This document shows positions 31,718-40,585 of a stretch of DNA of 64,000 nt, piece by piece; position 1 is the stretch's first letter; every line of letters begins with the position of its first letter. The notes below the pieces were generated by a model. That model saw nothing but the letters and a program-made list of their open reading frames with translations, ran no database searches and was not told where the DNA came from. The DNA comes from Hamadaea sp013361475 (GTDB lineage: Bacteria; Actinomycetota; Actinomycetes; Mycobacteriales; Micromonosporaceae), in contig NZ_JBFAHM010000013.1 in assembly GCF_040654195.1 (NCBI RefSeq), forward strand, positions 218,049-282,048. The letters run 5' to 3'. Position numbers and translations under genes: made by a program.

Positions 31718-32764
31718 TTGACCACCCGTAACCCCCTGACGCCTGGGTCGTGGGACGGCGGCCGCGAGGAGCTCAACCCAGCTCTGCCGGCCGAGGAGTT
31801 CCAGTCGGCGGCGGACGCCATCGTCGCCAACATCGAGCAGGTCATCGAGGGCAAGACGGCCACCGTCCGGCTCGCCCTCGCGGTGCTGCTGGCGGAGGGC
31901 CACCTGCTGATCGAGGACGTCCCCGGCGTCGGCAAGACCAAGCTCGCCAAGGCGCTCGCCCGGTCGATCGACTGTTCCGTGCGGCGCATCCAGTTCACCC
32001 CCGACCTGCTGCCCAGCGACGTCACCGGGGTGAACGTCTACAACCAGGAGAACCACGACTTCGAGTTCAAGCCGGGCGCGGTCTTCGCCAACCTGGTCGT
32101 CGGCGACGAGATCAACCGGGCCTCGCCGAAGACCCAGTCCGCGCTGCTCGAGTGCATGGAGGAGCGGCAGGTCACCGTCGACGGCGTCACCTACCCGCTC
32201 CAGACCCCGTTCATGGTCATCGCCACCCAGAACCCGATCGAGATGGAGGGGACCTATCCGCTGCCCGAGGCGCAGCGCGACCGGTTCACCGCCCGGATCG
32301 CCATGGGCTACCCCGACGCCAACGCCGAGCTGGCGATGCTCGACGTGCACTCGGCTCAGGACCCGCTGGAGGACCTGGTCGCCGTCTCCGACGCCGCCCG
32401 CGTCCGCGAGATGATCGCCACCGTACGCGCGGTGCACGTCTCCGAGGCGGTCAAGAACTACGCGATCGCCCTCGTGACGGCCACCCGCGAGTCGGGCGAC
32501 CTGCGCCTGGGCGCTTCGCCGCGGGCGACCCTGCAACTGCTGCGGACGGCGAAGGCGATCGCCGCCCTGGACGGGCGCGACTACGTGCTGCCCGACGACC
32601 TTCAGGCGCTCGCGGTGCCCGTCCTGGCGCACCGGATCATCCCGACCGCCGACGCCCAGCTCTCTCGGCGTACCACTGATGCCATCGTCTCGGACCTGGT
32701 GCATCGCCTGCCGGTGCCGAGCGAGCGGCGGCAGGGCACGCAGGCCTTCGAGCGGAGGCGATGA
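31718..32764 (+). CDS. MoxR family AAA+ ATPase
   Basis: A 348-residue MoxR-type AAA+ chaperone-like ATPase. It has the Walker A GVGKTKLAK (in LIEDVPGVGKTKLAKAL), Walker B VVGDEINRASPKTQSALLE, the sensor ATQNPIEMEGTYPLPEAQRDRF and the C-terminal lid with SPRATLQLLRTAKA. The start is TTG at 31718, fixed by a GAGGAGG six bases upstream. It heads an operon with a DUF58 protein and a transglutaminase-like membrane protein, the usual MoxR arrangement. Its client is not known. Confidence 0.94.
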   Translation: MTTRNPLTPGSWDGGREELNPALPAEEFQSAADAIVANIEQVIEGKTATVRLALAVLLAEGHLLIEDVPGVGKTKLAKALARSIDCSVRRIQFTPDLLPSDVTGVNVYNQENHDFEFKPGAVFANLVVGDEINRASPKTQSALLECMEERQVTVDGVTYPLQTPFMVIATQNPIEMEGTYPLPEAQRDRFTARIAMGYPDANAELAMLDVHSAQDPLEDLVAVSDAARVREMIATVRAVHVSEAVKNYAIALVTATRESGDLRLGASPRATLQLLRTAKAIAALDGRDYVLPDDLQALAVPVLAHRIIPTADAQLSRRTTDAIVSDLVHRLPVPSERRQGTQAFERRR

Positions 32765-32768
32765 CGCC

Positions 32769-34073
32769 GTGCGCGAGGCGCTGAGCGGCCTGACCACCCG
32801 GGGGCGAGCGTTCTTCGCCGCGGCGGCCGCCGCCGCGCTCGCGTCCCTGATCCTCGGCGAGCGCGACCTCATGCGCGTGGCCGCGCTGCTGGCCGTGCTT
32901 CCCTTGCTGGCCGCCGCGTACGTGGGCCGATCGCGGTACAAGTTGTCCTGCACGCGTTCCGTCGAGCCGCACCGCGTGCCGGTGGGCTCCCGGTCGCGGG
33001 TGGTCCTCCGGCTCGCGAACATGTCCCGGCTGCCCACCGGGACGCTGCTGCTGGAGGACCGGCTGCCGTACGCGCTCGGCAGCCGGCCGCGGCTCGTGCT
33101 GGAACGGCTCGGCGCGGGCCAGGCGAGTTCGGTCGCCTACACGGTTCCGGCCGACACCCGCGGCCGGTACGAGGTCGGCCCGCTCGCCATCCGCATGACC
33201 GACCCGTTCGGGCTGTGCGAACTGACCCGCACCTTCCCGAGCACCGACCATCTGGTGGTGATCCCGCAGGTCGTGCCGCTTCCCTCGGTACGCCTCGCGG
33301 GCGAGTTCGCGGGTTCGGGCGACTCGCGGGCGCGCTCGGTGTCGGTGCACGGTGAGGACGACGCGGCGACCCGGGAGTACCGCCACGGCGACGACCTGCG
33401 GCGGGTGCACTGGCGCTCGACCGCGCGCGTCGGCGAGCTGATGGTTCGCCGCGAGGAGCAGCCCTGGGAGAGCCGGGCGACGATCCTGCTCGACACCCGG
33501 GCGGTCGCGCATCGGGGCGAGGGACCGACGGCGAGCTTCGAGTGGGCCGTGTCCGCCGCCGCCAGCATCGCGATGCACCTCCGCGACGCCGGGTACCGCA
33601 TCCGCCTGGTCTCCGACGTCGACATAGACGTCGACGCGCACGACGCCGCCGGCGAGGCGCACCTGATGGACCGGCTGGCCGAAGTGAAGACCAGTAACCG
33701 GAGCACGCTGGCCGCCCTGGTCGAGCACTGCCGGCGACGGTCCGACGGCGGCCTTGTCATCGCCATCCTGGGCCAGATCGGCGAAGCGGAGACGCAGATC
33801 CTGGCCGGTCTGCGGGCCAGCGGCACCACCTGCGTGGCGTTCGCGATCGACGCCTCGACCTGGCTCAACCTGCCGCCCGAGGCCCGTGCCACCGCCGACC
33901 GCGAACGGGCGGCCACCGCCCTCGCCCTGCTGCACAACGGCTGGCGAGTGGTGGGCGCGGAGCACGGCGCCAAGCTCGCCGCGCTCTGGCCGCACGCCGG
34001 CCGCGGCTCGGCCGGATTCGCCTGGCGAGCCGCGCTCGCCGAGACCGCCCTGCCCACGACGGGCCGCCGATGA
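32769..34073 (+). CDS. DUF58 domain protein
   Basis: A 434-residue protein with two N-terminal hydrophobic segments (about 13-26 and 31-50), an extracytoplasmic-type beta region, and the DUF58 motif EDDAATREYRHGDDLRRVHWRSTARVGELMVRREEQPWE. A von Willebrand-like segment follows (ATILLDTRAV). GTG at 32769 is chosen because it follows the moxR stop by four bases and the hydrophobic start fits; the open frame upstream overlaps moxR. DUF58 proteins accompany MoxR ATPases; the function is unknown. Confidence 0.92.
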   Translation: MREALSGLTTRGRAFFAAAAAAALASLILGERDLMRVAALLAVLPLLAAAYVGRSRYKLSCTRSVEPHRVPVGSRSRVVLRLANMSRLPTGTLLLEDRLPYALGSRPRLVLERLGAGQASSVAYTVPADTRGRYEVGPLAIRMTDPFGLCELTRTFPSTDHLVVIPQVVPLPSVRLAGEFAGSGDSRARSVSVHGEDDAATREYRHGDDLRRVHWRSTARVGELMVRREEQPWESRATILLDTRAVAHRGEGPTASFEWAVSAAASIAMHLRDAGYRIRLVSDVDIDVDAHDAAGEAHLMDRLAEVKTSNRSTLAALVEHCRRRSDGGLVIAILGQIGEAETQILAGLRASGTTCVAFAIDASTWLNLPPEARATADRERAATALALLHNGWRVVGAEHGAKLAALWPHAGRGSAGFAWRAALAETALPTTGRR

Positions 34074-34095
34074 CCGCAGAAAGGCTGGTGCTCTC

Positions 34096-36546
34096 GTGAC
34101 CAACCGTCGTCACCTCGGCTTCGTCGCCGCGGCGGCCACCCTGCTCGCGGCCACGCCGCTCGCGGGCATCTTCCAGTCGTGGACCTGGATGATCGAATCG
34201 GCGTTCGCCGTCGGGGTCATCGCCGCGACGGCAGCAGGGGTACGCGCACTGCGCGGTCGCGCGGCCGCTCAGGGGTTCGGCATGCTCGCCGCGCTGGTGA
34301 TCATCCTGACCCTGCTGTTCTCCAACGGGCACTCCCTGATCGGGATCATCCCGACCCCGGACACGGTCAAATACTTCGCGTCGCTGCTGTCCACGGCCGG
34401 TACGCAGATCCGGGACAACGGCGTACCCGTGCCCGATCTGGACGGGCTGCTGTTCCTGACGGTCTTCGGCATCGGCCTGGTCGCGATCATCAACGACCTG
34501 CTGACGGTGGCGATGCGGCGGCCGGCCCTGACCGGTCTGCCGATGCTGGCCATCTACGCCGTGCCGGTCGCCGTCTACCCCGACTCCGTCGCGATCATCC
34601 CGTTCGTCTTCGCCGCGGCCGCCTACCTGTGGCTGCTGGTCAGCGACAACGTCGACCGCGTACGCCGATTCGGCCGCCGGTTCACCGGGGAGGGCCGCGA
34701 CGTCGACGTGTGGGAGCCGTCCCCGCTCGCCTCGGCCGGGCGCCGGCTGGGCGTCGTCGGCGTGGTGGTGGCGATCGTGATCCCACTGCTCATCCCGCAA
34801 CTCAGCTCCAGCTTCTTCGACCAGTTCGGCGGCAACGGCGACGGCGGCTCCGGCAAGGGCAACGGCCGGGGCGGTCTGACGAGCAACCTGTTCGCCGACC
34901 TGAGCGGCCGGTTGAACCAGAAGGACATCGTCGACCTCGTCAAGGTCACCACGACCGACGCCAACCCCTACTACCTGCGGTTCGGGGTGGCCGATGAGCT
35001 GAGCGCGGGCGGCTTCGGCACCCGGGTGCCCAACGGCACCACCATGGGCAACCCGCTGCCCGATCCGTACCAGCGGCCGTCGTTCGGCGTGACGCGGGAG
35101 AAGTACACGGCCAAGGTCGAGGTGTCCAAGACCTTCGACATGCCGCTGCTGCCCGTGTACGCCGAACCGGTGCAGACCCGCAAGATCGGCTCGGACTGGT
35201 CCTACGACCAGAACATGCAGGTCATCTTCTCGCTGCGGTCCCGCTCCGGCGGACGGAGCTACGACTTCGACTACGTCCGCTCGACCTACACCCCGCAAGA
35301 GCTCAACGAGGCCCCCGAGCTGTCCGCCGAGAACGCGATGCGACGGCAGTTCACCGCGGTGCCCCTGGTCGCCGAGGTTCGCAAGAAGGTCGACGAGCTG
35401 ACGAAGAACGCGAAGACGCCGTACGAGAAGGTGCGCGCGATCTACGACTTCTTCTCCTCGAAGAACGGCTTCAAGTACAGCCTCGAGGTGCCGGAAGGCA
35501 CGTCCGGGCAGAAGATCGTCGACTTCCTGAACAACAAGACCGGCTTCTGCGAGCAGTACGCCGCCGCGATGGCATGGCTCGTGCGTACGGCGGGCATCCC
35601 GGCCCGGGTCGCATTCGGCTTCGCCCGGGGCAACAACGTGCACGTCGCGAACGGGCAGTACACGTTCACGCTGACCAACCGCAACCTGCACGCCTGGACC
35701 GAGGTCTACTTCCAGGGCTTCGGCTGGGTGCCGTTCGACGCGACACCGAGCACCTACGTCGCCGGCTCGGTCGCCTCCGCCTGGGCGCCGGACCCCAACC
35801 AGACCACCGGGCCGACGGCGAACCCGTCGTTCAGCGCGGGGCCGGGCGGGGACCCCGGTGACGACCTGCCGAACCGTGGCCTGGGCGCCAACGACCCCGA
35901 CGCCCAGCTCGGCGCGGACGGTCAACCGATCGAGCAGGCCCCGATGTGGCCCTGGTACCTGCTCGGCGCGGTCGTGGCGCTCGCGCTGCTGCTCAGCGTG
36001 CCCGGCGTACGCCGCCGGGTGCTCCGAACACGCCGATCCCGATCCGACGGCACATCCTCGCAAGCCCTGGACGTCGCCCCGGCCGGGACGATGGTCGTCA
36101 TCTCCGACACCAGCGCCGACCACGCCCGCTCACTGGCCCACGACGCCTGGGACGAGCTACTCGACACGCTGGTCGACTACCGGGTGCCGGCCGACCCATC
36201 GGAAACCCCGCGCGCGGTGGCGCGGCGACTCATCGCCGAACAAGACCTCGACGCGGCGGCCGCCGACGGGGCCCAACGGCTCGGGCTCGCCGAAGAACGA
36301 GCCCGATACGCCCGCAACCCGCTCGACCCGCAGGCGCTCCCGGACGCGCTCCGGCTCATCCGGCGACACCTCGCGAGCACCTCCGACCGGCGTACGCGCA
36401 TCCTCGCGGTGCTCATGCCGCCGTCGGTGCTGGCCCGGTGGCGGGTCGGCACCCTGGAGGCGCTCAGCCGCGGCGTCCACCGGATGGGGCAGCTACGCGA
36501 GTTCCTGCTGCGGTTCAACCCGCGGCGGCTACTCGCCTCCCGCTGA
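34096..36546 (+). CDS. Transglutaminase-like membrane protein (DUF3488/DUF4129)
   Basis: An 816-residue membrane protein with about six N-terminal hydrophobic segments, a large extracytoplasmic transglutaminase-like domain and a further membrane segment near 617-635. A cytoplasmic DUF4129-type tail follows. The catalytic Cys lies in KTGFCEQYAAAMAWLVRTAG and the His and Asp in LTNRNLHAWTEVYF and WVPFDATPS. The GTG start 22 bases after DUF58 is inferred. With MoxR and DUF58 it forms a conserved operon; a role in envelope protein crosslinking or proteolysis is possible but unproven. Confidence 0.92.
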   Translation: MTNRRHLGFVAAAATLLAATPLAGIFQSWTWMIESAFAVGVIAATAAGVRALRGRAAAQGFGMLAALVIILTLLFSNGHSLIGIIPTPDTVKYFASLLSTAGTQIRDNGVPVPDLDGLLFLTVFGIGLVAIINDLLTVAMRRPALTGLPMLAIYAVPVAVYPDSVAIIPFVFAAAAYLWLLVSDNVDRVRRFGRRFTGEGRDVDVWEPSPLASAGRRLGVVGVVVAIVIPLLIPQLSSSFFDQFGGNGDGGSGKGNGRGGLTSNLFADLSGRLNQKDIVDLVKVTTTDANPYYLRFGVADELSAGGFGTRVPNGTTMGNPLPDPYQRPSFGVTREKYTAKVEVSKTFDMPLLPVYAEPVQTRKIGSDWSYDQNMQVIFSLRSRSGGRSYDFDYVRSTYTPQELNEAPELSAENAMRRQFTAVPLVAEVRKKVDELTKNAKTPYEKVRAIYDFFSSKNGFKYSLEVPEGTSGQKIVDFLNNKTGFCEQYAAAMAWLVRTAGIPARVAFGFARGNNVHVANGQYTFTLTNRNLHAWTEVYFQGFGWVPFDATPSTYVAGSVASAWAPDPNQTTGPTANPSFSAGPGGDPGDDLPNRGLGANDPDAQLGADGQPIEQAPMWPWYLLGAVVALALLLSVPGVRRRVLRTRRSRSDGTSSQALDVAPAGTMVVISDTSADHARSLAHDAWDELLDTLVDYRVPADPSETPRAVARRLIAEQDLDAAAADGAQRLGLAEERARYARNPLDPQALPDALRLIRRHLASTSDRRTRILAVLMPPSVLARWRVGTLEALSRGVHRMGQLREFLLRFNPRRLLASR

Positions 36547-36598
36547 CCTCTCGGCCTCCTGGGCCAACGCGGCCCCTACGCGGCCCCCGCGGTCCTAC

Positions 36599-36630
36599 GC
36601 GGGCTCGGCGCCTCCCGGTGCCGAGCCCGC
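36599..36630. terminator. Bidirectional hairpin between convergent genes
   Basis: GCGGGCTCGGC and GCCGAGCCCGC form a perfect 11-bp stem around a 10-base loop, midway between the convergent transglutaminase and DUF3040 genes. No T-tract follows on either side. Position and stem strength suggest a shared terminator. Confidence 0.65.
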
Positions 36631-36713
36631 TCCACCTCCCCGGCGGGGGCGGGGTGGGCGGGCATGCGAAAGCCCCCGTCAGGAGACGAGGGCTGGACGC
36701 GTAGGAGGAACGG

Positions 36714-37109
36714 TCAGAAACGGCCTTCGGGGCGATCCCGCCAGCGCTGCTCGAGGCGGCTGAGCAGGCCACCGGAGGAGCGAGCGCCTCCGCTGCGTAC
36801 GCGTCGGGCGGCGGTGCCGTCGACCGCACGCAGCTCTCGATTGTGGGCACGGCGCTGGGATTGGATGGCGAAGGCGGCCGCGGCGAGCATCACCACGAAG
36901 CCGGCCACGCCGATCAGGGTGTTGCCGTCGATCGCACCCCAGACGACGAGAGCGAGCCCGGCGACGACCACCAGACCTGCGATGATCATGCGACGACGCG
37001 CGTGGAAACGCGGGTCGGTGCTGCGCACCGCCGAGGCGAACTTCGGGTCCTCGGCCAGCGAGCGCTCGATCTGCTCGAACAGACGCTGCTCGTGCTCGGA
37101 GAGCGGCAC
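36714..37109 (-). CDS. DUF3040 domain membrane protein
   Basis: A 131-residue protein matching DUF3040. Its N-terminus MPLSEHEQRLFEQIERSLAEDPKFA is the family hallmark, followed by two hydrophobic segments (about 41-60 and 65-86) and a basic tail ending RWRDRPEGRF. DUF3040 proteins often lie near dcw genes in actinobacteria; no function is known. Confidence 0.9.
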   Translation of the reverse strand: MPLSEHEQRLFEQIERSLAEDPKFASAVRSTDPRFHARRRMIIAGLVVVAGLALVVWGAIDGNTLIGVAGFVVMLAAAAFAIQSQRRAHNRELRAVDGTAARRVRSGGARSSGGLLSRLEQRWRDRPEGRF

Positions 37110-37239
37110 GGCACTCCTCCCCGGTGATCCCCGGGTCGACTCACACCGACGCCGGCCGACGGGGGCGATGCCACCTCCGTCAGGCGTCGAGCAGGGGTCG
37201 ACGGACTCCCAGCAGCCAGGTGGCCGCTGTACCCCAAGT

Positions 37240-38532
37240 CTACGAGGCAGCGGAGCCGTCGGAAAGCGGGTCGAGTTCGTCGGGCACGGCGCGTTTGTCC
37301 GGATGCCTCCGGCGGTCCCCGGTTTTCAGCAGGCTCGCGGGCTTCACCGCGGCCCGCCCGAACCGGCTCGCCGCCGCGTCGACCGCTCGTTCCGCCTCGC
37401 GCCAGCCGCGCTCGGGCTCGCCCAACGCGAGCTGCCTAGCTGCGCCTTCGGCCCCGGCCAGGCCCTCGACGCGTACGCCGATGAGCCGGATGCGGTCGGT
37501 CGGCCCGAGCGTCCGGAAGAGCGCCCACGCGGTCTGGAAGATCTCCTGGGAGACGTCGGTGGCCACCGGCAGCGTCCGGGACCGGTTGATCGTCTTGAAG
37601 TCGGCGAACCGGACCTTGATCGCGATCGTCCGCCCGCTCTGGCCGGCCGCCCGCAGCCGCGCTCCGATCTGCCCGGACAGGCCCAGCATGGTCTGCTTGA
37701 TCCGCTCGTGGTCGTCCACGTCGATGTCGAAGGTGGTCTCCGAGCCGACCGACTTCTCCTCGCGGCCGGTGGTCACCGGGCGGGGATCCCGTCCGGAGGC
37801 GAGTTCATGCAGGTGAGCGGCGGCCGCCTCGCCGACCGCCGAGCGCAGTAGGCCGATCGGGGCCTGGGCGACGTCGCCGACCGTCCGCAGGCCGAACCGC
37901 TGCAGCTGCTCGGCCGAGCGCTCGCCGACGCCCCAGAGGGTCGAGACCGGCAGCGGATGCAGGAACTCCAGCACCCGGGCCCGGGGCACGAGCAGCAGCC
38001 CGTCGGGCTTGGCGCGGGCCGAGCCGAGCTTGGCCAGGAACTTCGTCGGGGCGATCCCGATCGAGCAGGGCAGCTCCAGGTCGCGGGCGATCCGGGCACG
38101 CAGGTCGATCGCGATCTGCGCGGGCGGGCCGAGCAGCCGGCGGGCCCCGGCGACGTCGAGGAACGCCTCGTCGACGCTCAGCTGCTCGACCAGCGGCGTC
38201 ACGTCGCGCAGGATGGCCATCACCGCCCGGGAGGCCTCCCCGTATGCCGTCGAGTCGGGCGGGATGAAGATCGCCTGGGGGCAGAGCGCCCGCGCCCGGC
38301 TGGTCGGCATGGCGCTGCGTACGCCGAAGGCCCGGGCCTCGTAGCTCGCTGAGGAGACGACGCCCCGGCCGCCGGTGCCGCCCACGACGACGGGCTTGCC
38401 ACGCAACTCCGGATGGCGCCGCACCTCCACCGAGGCGAAGAACGCGTCCATGTCGACGTGCAGGATGGTGCAGCCGGTGTCGTCCCCGCCGGGACCGAAG
38501 TCCCGCTCCTCACGCCCGCGCTCGCGCCCCAT
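37240..38532 (-). CDS. dinB: DNA polymerase IV (Y family)
   Basis: A 430-residue translesion polymerase. The catalytic carboxylates are in HVDMDAFFASVE and SVDEAFLDVAG; the palm motifs SYEARAFGVRSAMP and GIAPTKFLAKLGSARAKPDG, the helix-hairpin-helix region and the little-finger domain are present. It is the active Y-family member here, in contrast to ImuB at 47-48 kb. It follows the phosphodiesterase gene by 33 bases with no visible LexA box of its own. Confidence 0.95.
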   Translation of the reverse strand: MGRERGREERDFGPGGDDTGCTILHVDMDAFFASVEVRRHPELRGKPVVVGGTGGRGVVSSASYEARAFGVRSAMPTSRARALCPQAIFIPPDSTAYGEASRAVMAILRDVTPLVEQLSVDEAFLDVAGARRLLGPPAQIAIDLRARIARDLELPCSIGIAPTKFLAKLGSARAKPDGLLLVPRARVLEFLHPLPVSTLWGVGERSAEQLQRFGLRTVGDVAQAPIGLLRSAVGEAAAAHLHELASGRDPRPVTTGREEKSVGSETTFDIDVDDHERIKQTMLGLSGQIGARLRAAGQSGRTIAIKVRFADFKTINRSRTLPVATDVSQEIFQTAWALFRTLGPTDRIRLIGVRVEGLAGAEGAARQLALGEPERGWREAERAVDAAASRFGRAAVKPASLLKTGDRRRHPDKRAVPDELDPLSDGSAAS

Positions 38533-38565
38533 GCCCGCAGGCTAGCGCCCGGGTCCGACACCGTC

Positions 38566-39714
38566 CTACAACACAGCGTGGACCAGCAGCGGAATCTCCA
38601 TCTCGGTCCGCGTACGCGCGCCGTGCAGTCCGACCAGCTCCAGGATGCGGGCGGGCTCGTGGGCGCTGGCCTGGATCGACCAGTCCTCCCGGCAGACCAC
38701 CACGAGGTCGCCGAGCCGTTCGGCGTGCGACGGCGGCATCGGGCCGTACCAGCCGGTCGCGATCGCCTCCTCGCGTACGCCGATCCAGGCGGCGTGGCCG
38801 GCGAGCGCCCGCCAAGCGGCGAGCACGTCCGGCAGCGCACCCGGTTCGGTATGCAGATAGCGGACGCGGGGTTCGCCCGCGACCGCCCGCAGCCCGGCGG
38901 ACAACTCGGGGACGGAGTCCAGGTCGATGCGCCGGTCGAACGGCGAGACGAGGTGCCCGTGGTCGGCGGTGATCACCAGCGCGCCGCCCGGCGGCAGCTC
39001 CTCCTGGAGACGGCCCACGGCTTTGTCCACATCCGACATCGCCTGCTTCCACTCGGGCGAGCCCGCGCCGTGCTCGTGCGCCGCCCGGTCCACATCCGGC
39101 AGGTACGCGTACACGCACTGTGCCCCGGATCGCAGCGCGGTGGCGACACCGGCGACCATCTCGTCCGCGCCGGTGGCGCCGAGGTAACCCAGATTGCCGG
39201 TGCTCCGCCGGGTGAGCCCGGTCGCCTCGAAGAGCGGGCTGTTGACCACCGCGGTCGCCATCCCGTCGCCGCGTACGCGATCGAGCAGCGGCGTCACCGG
39301 CTGCCAGGTGTACGGATCCGGATCGTCCCGCCAGGCGATGTGGACGAGCACCTCGTCGGTGCCCGGCACGATCGTCGTGAACGCCAGTACGCCGTGCTCC
39401 CCCGACTTCGCCCCGGTGCCGAGGCTGATCAGGCTGGTCGGCGTGGTCGACGGAAATCCGCAGGTGATCGGCCGTCCGGTGGCGGCGAGCGCGGCCAGCG
39501 TGGGCGCCTGCTCGCGGCCTAGGGCGAGCTGATGCCAGCCCAGCCCGTCGAGGAGCAGCACGACGACCTGACGCACTCCGGGCAGGCGTCCGGCCAGGTT
39601 CAGCGGATCAGCGAGCCCGGGTACGCCCAACGCCGTCAACGCGCCGGGAAGCACGTCCCCGAGCCAGCCACCGGCGTAGTCCGGCGCGATCTCGTCCAGC
39701 GGAAAATCGCTCAT
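38566..39714 (-). CDS. Nucleotide pyrophosphatase/phosphodiesterase family protein
   Basis: A 382-residue alkaline-phosphatase-superfamily protein with metal-binding and nucleophile motifs VLLLDGLGWHQL, FPSTTPTSLISLGTG (nucleophile Thr), LPDVDRAAHEHG and ITADHGHLVSP. These place it with nucleotide pyrophosphatase/phosphodiesterases. No signal peptide is evident from the chosen start, MSDFPLDEIAPDY, whose ATG overlaps the stop of the mini-ORF upstream. The frame is open above it through the mini-ORF but lacks a better start. Substrate unknown. Confidence 0.85.
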   Translation of the reverse strand: MSDFPLDEIAPDYAGGWLGDVLPGALTALGVPGLADPLNLAGRLPGVRQVVVLLLDGLGWHQLALGREQAPTLAALAATGRPITCGFPSTTPTSLISLGTGAKSGEHGVLAFTTIVPGTDEVLVHIAWRDDPDPYTWQPVTPLLDRVRGDGMATAVVNSPLFEATGLTRRSTGNLGYLGATGADEMVAGVATALRSGAQCVYAYLPDVDRAAHEHGAGSPEWKQAMSDVDKAVGRLQEELPPGGALVITADHGHLVSPFDRRIDLDSVPELSAGLRAVAGEPRVRYLHTEPGALPDVLAAWRALAGHAAWIGVREEAIATGWYGPMPPSHAERLGDLVVVCREDWSIQASAHEPARILELVGLHGARTRTEMEIPLLVHAVL

Positions 39715-39788
39715 GCGGTCACCGTCCGGCGGCCGGCGACCGCATGAGTCCACCTGAACCAACCGATGACCAGCCTCCGGCTGTTCAT
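39711..39788 (-). CDS. 25-residue mini-ORF, fourth copy
   Basis: A 78-base ORF lies between the methyltransferase and phosphodiesterase genes. Its ATG overlaps the methyltransferase stop and its TGA overlaps the phosphodiesterase start, both as ATGA. The product begins MNSRRLVIGW and ends AVAGRRTVTA, the same last ten residues as the murF-mraY units, though two Arg codons differ synonymously. Its 3' end has a perfect 10-bp inverted repeat TCATGCGGTC/GACCGCATGA enclosing the next gene's Shine-Dalgarno and AUG. Confidence 0.55.
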   Translation of the reverse strand: MNSRRLVIGWFRWTHAVAGRRTVTA

Positions 39789-40501
39789 GCGCGCGCCAGG
39801 ACGTGCAACTGCGTCGCGATGTCCCGGTACGGCGAGCGCCCGGCGGCGGCCAGCTCGAACTGGACGAGAGCCTCGGGATCGGCGTCGGCGATGGGACCCG
39901 AGACGAGGTCGGCGAGGACGCGTACGCCATGGATCTGCTCGACGGCCAGCCCGGCGCCGGACAGGACCGCGGAGATCTCCGCGGCGTCGTAGCGGCGGCG
40001 GACGCCGTCGAGCGCGCCGGGGGCGAGCAGTGACTCCGCTTCAGCGATCCGCCCCGACATGGCCTTGGCCAGCACCGCGGCCGCGCGGTTGGCGACGACG
40101 ACGCTGACCGCGCCGCCCGGCCGGAGTGTGCGCGCCAGCGCGGCCGCCACTCGGGCCGGATCGTCGACGACCTCGAGCACGGCGTGGCAGAGGACGAGGT
40201 CGGCCGAGCCGGGCTCGATCAGGTCGGCCAGCCCGTCCGCGTCGCCCTGGATGGCGGTGAGCCGGGAGCTGAGGTTGGCGTCGGCCGCCCGCCGGATCGC
40301 CGCCGCGAGCGCGTCCGGGCTCGGATCGACCACAGTCACTCGATGGCCCGCTTCGGCCAGCGGCACCGCGAACCCGCCGGTCCCGCCACCGACGTCGATC
40401 ACCCGCAGCTGCCGGCTGCCGGCCCGCTCCAGCTCGCCGCGCAGCACCGCCCAGATCACGGCGGTACGCGCGGAGCCGCTGCGGTGGTGAGTGCGTTCCA
40501 T
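39785..40501 (-). CDS. Class I SAM-dependent methyltransferase
   Basis: A 238-residue methyltransferase with SAM motif I VIDVGGGTGGFAVPLAEAG, acidic loop VVDPSPDAL, a GDADGL motif and motif IV ADLVLCHAVLEVV. A GGAGG site seven bases before the ATG at 40501 favours it over an ATG five codons upstream. The stop is shared with the mini-ORF start. The sequence resembles small-molecule or SmtA-type methyltransferases; the substrate cannot be read from it. Confidence 0.88.
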   Translation of the reverse strand: MERTHHRSGSARTAVIWAVLRGELERAGSRQLRVIDVGGGTGGFAVPLAEAGHRVTVVDPSPDALAAAIRRAADANLSSRLTAIQGDADGLADLIEPGSADLVLCHAVLEVVDDPARVAAALARTLRPGGAVSVVVANRAAAVLAKAMSGRIAEAESLLAPGALDGVRRRYDAAEISAVLSGAGLAVEQIHGVRVLADLVSGPIADADPEALVQFELAAAGRSPYRDIATQLHVLARA

Positions 40502-40585
40502 CGGGGCTGCCTCCATGGCCTCAGCATAGAAGGACCCCTGCCGAATCGGCCCGCCCCGCTCAAGGCACGGCGGTGATCATGAGGT

